Below, one piece after another: positions 5,511 through 7,075 of a stretch of DNA of 7,075 nt (the first letter of the stretch is position 1; each line of letters opens with the position of its first letter). Source of the DNA: Acidobacteriota bacterium (GTDB lineage Bacteria > Acidobacteriota > Terriglobia > Bryobacterales > Bryobacteraceae); NCBI GenBank assembly GCA_021788955.1, contig JAJYKC010000120.1:1-7075 (forward strand). The letters are read 5' to 3'. Made by a program: the position numbers and the translations under genes. Below the pieces are notes generated by a model. It searched no databases. It was not told the DNA's origin and was given only the letters and a program-made list of their open reading frames with translations.

Positions 5511-6859
5511 CTCTTGATCGTTTTTGACGCTTCGTCCCAATAAACCGGCTTACTGCGGAAGTAAGACTGGTTCGCCATGTGGCACGCGATCGCCGCGTGA
5601 TTGCCGAACACCGCGTCCTCCACCACCGGCTTCCGCGACTTCACCGCCTGGAAGAAGTTCCACAGGTGCGGCGACACGTCGTCCCAGTCGTGCCCGCGGT
5701 AGACCGTGCTCTCGGTCATCGGCTCGTGGCCGAGTTTCGGGTCGTGCTTCTCGTGCCACTCGCGTTCGTACTGCTCGCGCATCTCGCGCGGGAACCCTCC
5801 GGCATAGTAACTCGGCGCCGTGTCCACGCCCGCCTGCGGCGAGTAAGTCAGCTCAAACCCGCCCGCATCGAGAATCCCCTTCGGGCCCATGAACCGAGCC
5901 AGTTCCGGTGACTCCGTCCCCAGCCCCAGCCGCACGTAAACCGGTATGCCGTGATAGTCGAACAACACTGTATGGATGTCCGGCATGTTCCGCCCGTCCT
6001 TCCAGCGGAAGATACCGCCGAGAGCCTGCGCAGACCGCGGCGCCTCGTTCCATCCAAGCGTAAACATCATCCCGCTGATGAGATGCACCATCAGGTCGCC
6101 GCCCACGCCCGTCCCGTATTCCCGAAAGCACCGCCACCGCGCGAACTTATACTTGTCGAACGGAATCTTCGGCGCGTCGTTCTGCCATGTCTCCCAGTCG
6201 ATCGTCTGCGGCGAGGCGTCGAACGGCGGCGGATAAATCCATGCCCCGGTCGGATCGTTGCGCCCCAGCGAAAGCTCGATGTTCTCCACCTCGCCGATTG
6301 CGCCGCTGTGATACATCTCGCGAGCCCGCGCGCACAGCGCCGAACTCACCCGCTGCGACCCGATCTGGACAATGCGGTTGTTGCGCTGCGACGCATCCAC
6401 CATCTCGAAACCCTGCTCGGCGGCGTGCGACATCGGCTTCTCGCAATAAATGTCCTTGCCCGCGTTGCAGGCGTCCACCACCACCCGCTTATGCCAATGA
6501 TCCGGCACCGCCGCCACAATGCAGTCGATGTCCTTCCGTTCGAGCAGGTCGTGGTACCGCCGCGAAACCGGCAGGTCGGACTTTCCTGTGATCTGCCGGG
6601 CCAGCAGGTGCCGGCCGTCGTAAAGATCGGCCGCGCCCACGCACTCCACACCAGGGAGTTGGATCGAAGCGCCCAGCAAACCCGAGCCTTGCATCCCGAT
6701 GCCGATCATCCCGAAGCGAACCCGGTCGCTCGGCGCCGCGGCCTGCGGTGCGCCTCCGCCGACCGGCGAAGGGTCGAGCATCACCTCCTTGGCGGCTACC
6801 AGAGAACCGGCGGCAAAAGCCCCGGCCTGCAAAAATCCACGGCGTGGTATTCGGTTCAT
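5507..6859 (-). CDS. Tat-exported Gfo/Idh/MocA family oxidoreductase
   Basis: This 450-residue NAD(P)-dependent oxidoreductase is predicted to be exported folded by the Tat pathway. The N-terminus has the twin-arginine signal IPRRGFLQAGAFAAGSLVA (4-22), followed by a Pro/Gly/Ala-rich linker (about 28-44). The Rossmann domain begins VRFGMIGIGMQGSGLLGA (47-64), with the glycine-rich dinucleotide loop GIGMQGSG. AAVPDHWHKRVVVDA (116-130) and the hallmark CEKPMSHAAEQG (139-150, EKP at 140-142) follow. The C-terminal substrate domain contains GTGVGGDLMVHLISGM (249-264), whose Asp/His pair fits the family's catalytic region, and FRWKDGRNMPDIHTVLF. Members act on sugars, inositols and related polyols, and Tat-borne versions are abundant in Acidobacteriota and Planctomycetes. 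The exact substrate is unknown. The ATG at 6857-6859 places the Tat motif at the N-terminus. No Shine-Dalgarno is visible, and a TACAAT box close upstream hints at a very short leader. It lies 52 bases downstream of the sulfotransferase end on the same strand. Confidence 0.93.
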   Translation of the reverse strand: MNRIPRRGFLQAGAFAAGSLVAAKEVMLDPSPVGGGAPQAAAPSDRVRFGMIGIGMQGSGLLGASIQLPGVECVGAADLYDGRHLLARQITGKSDLPVSRRYHDLLERKDIDCIVAAVPDHWHKRVVVDACNAGKDIYCEKPMSHAAEQGFEMVDASQRNNRIVQIGSQRVSSALCARAREMYHSGAIGEVENIELSLGRNDPTGAWIYPPPFDASPQTIDWETWQNDAPKIPFDKYKFARWRCFREYGTGVGGDLMVHLISGMMFTLGWNEAPRSAQALGGIFRWKDGRNMPDIHTVLFDYHGIPVYVRLGLGTESPELARFMGPKGILDAGGFELTYSPQAGVDTAPSYYAGGFPREMREQYEREWHEKHDPKLGHEPMTESTVYRGHDWDDVSPHLWNFFQAVKSRKPVVEDAVFGNHAAIACHMANQSYFRSKPVYWDEASKTIKS

Positions 6860-6872
6860 AGTTTCGATTGAG

Positions 6873-6878
6873 ATTGTA
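6873..6878 (-). promoter_or_regulatory. Possible -10 box of the Gfo/Idh/MocA gene
   Basis: On the minus strand TACAAT (5 of 6 to TATAAT) ends 13 bases before the ATG at 6859, so transcription would begin only about 7 bases before the start codon. The expected -35 position holds G-rich sequence with no match to TTGACA. The absence of a Shine-Dalgarno fits a near-leaderless mRNA, but one hexamer is weak evidence. Confidence 0.25.
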
Positions 6879-6888
6879 TCCGTTTTGG

Positions 6889-6956
6889 CCCCCCACCCTT
6901 TCCCCCGCCCTTCACTCCCTCCGCAGCCATCCCTCCCGGCTCCCCCCCCCGATCCC
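6889..6956 (-). other. Two tandem G-quadruplex-type motifs on the minus strand
   Basis: The plus strand carries C-runs at 6889-6894, 6896-6898, 6902-6906, 6908-6910 and 6917-6919, with gaps of 1, 3, 1 and 6 bases. A second set lies at 6931-6933, 6935-6937, 6942-6950 and 6954-6956, with gaps of 1, 4 and 3. Each set satisfies the usual G3+/loop 1-7 rule on the minus strand, which is the coding strand of the neighbouring genes, so the RNA could fold too. The second set is inside the sulfotransferase coding sequence; the first overlaps its stop codon and the gap before the oxidoreductase gene. Folding and function are unproven. Confidence 0.5.
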
Positions 6957-7075
6957 TTCGAGCTTCCCTATATCCTCTCTGTAGAAATCAACCAGCATCG
7001 CCCGGTCTCGCGCTTCCATCCGCACTGTCCCCGCCCTCCTCGTCAACGCCTTCCGTACAACCGGCCGCACCACTG
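6912..7075 (-). CDS. Sulfotransferase family protein, C-terminal end (partial)
   Basis: The gene enters from the right edge; 53 codons and the TGA stop at 6912-6914 are in the window. The encoded tail reads VVRPVVRKALTRR, then RMEARDRAMLVDFYREDIGK, LEGIGG and finally GWLRRE. This matches the usual end of PAPS-dependent sulfotransferases of the Sulfotransfer_1/3 type, where a segment like R..L.[E/D][F/Y]YREDI.[K/R]LE..IGRDLS.WL closes the protein. The usual GRDLS is replaced by a GGGSREG stretch encoded by a run of nine G. The catalytic 5'-PSB and 3'-PB loops lie outside the window, so the family call rests on the tail only. These enzymes transfer sulfate from PAPS to hydroxyl groups of small molecules, lipids or glycans. 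The reading frame passes the G-run cleanly and stops where homologous proteins end. Confidence 0.55.
   Translation of the reverse strand, partial: VVRPVVRKALTRRAGTVRMEARDRAMLVDFYREDIGKLEGIGGGSREGWLRRE

Noticed and set aside
5951..6871. 306-codon plus-strand open frame
   Set aside because: It is antisense to the well-supported oxidoreductase and rich in Arg/His/Pro; it has no domain character.
6942..6950. Frameshift in the nine-base homopolymer at the sulfotransferase end
   Set aside because: Counting nine bases keeps the frame through WLRRE to a stop where family members normally end.
1..7075. CRISPR arrays, transposons, tRNA genes, riboswitches
   Set aside because: I saw no regularly spaced repeats, terminal inverted repeats, transposase motifs, cloverleaf-like sequences or conserved aptamer cores.

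Overview
This GC-rich window looks like chromosomal DNA of an environmental acidobacterium, most like the Bryobacterales/Solibacter group. That guess rests on four things: a Tat-exported Gfo/Idh/MocA oxidoreductase, an M61-type peptidase, an MscL with a C-terminal zinc ribbon, and a CpaE/TadZ-type ATPase in one GC-rich stretch. It is an inference from gene content; there is no rRNA or other taxonomic marker here. I see no tRNA, rRNA, CRISPR array, transposase or phage gene.

Left part (1-2470). The window opens inside a plus-strand gene whose protein ends in a PDZ-like segment typical of M61 glycyl aminopeptidases. Its homology stops abruptly near position 200, where the minus-strand gene for a complete 249-residue TauE/SafE (TSUP) membrane transporter ends. 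The peptidase has therefore lost its C-terminus at this junction. Only 43 bases from the TSUP start codon, a divergent gene encodes a 495-residue class I methyltransferase with N- and C-terminal accessory domains.

Middle (2471-4373). A likely sigma-70-type promoter precedes mscL, a mechanosensitive channel with a cytoplasmic CxxC/CxxC zinc ribbon. A strong hairpin follows it. Then comes a CpaE/TadZ-like MinD-family ATPase with a degenerate receiver domain, standing alone without other Tad pilus genes in view.

Right part (4374-7075). Between the ATPase and a small methyltransferase lies a decayed GH13 alpha-amylase-type gene, 4413 to about 4870, with frameshifts and large internal deletions. 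Its last reading frame runs by chance into the methyltransferase, so a long ORF from 4413 would be a false fusion. The methyltransferase converges on a 450-residue Tat-signal Gfo/Idh/MocA oxidoreductase, and the two stop codons share one TTAA. Upstream of the oxidoreductase on the same strand is the C-terminal end of a probable sulfotransferase, with two G-quadruplex-type clusters across its 3' end and the intergenic gap.

The genes do not form one pathway. The region reads as a mosaic of single housekeeping or accessory genes with at least two scars of gene loss. I found no convincing new multi-gene system. The most informative observations are the two gene-loss scars, the G-run clusters, and the altered catalytic-loop residue in the large methyltransferase.
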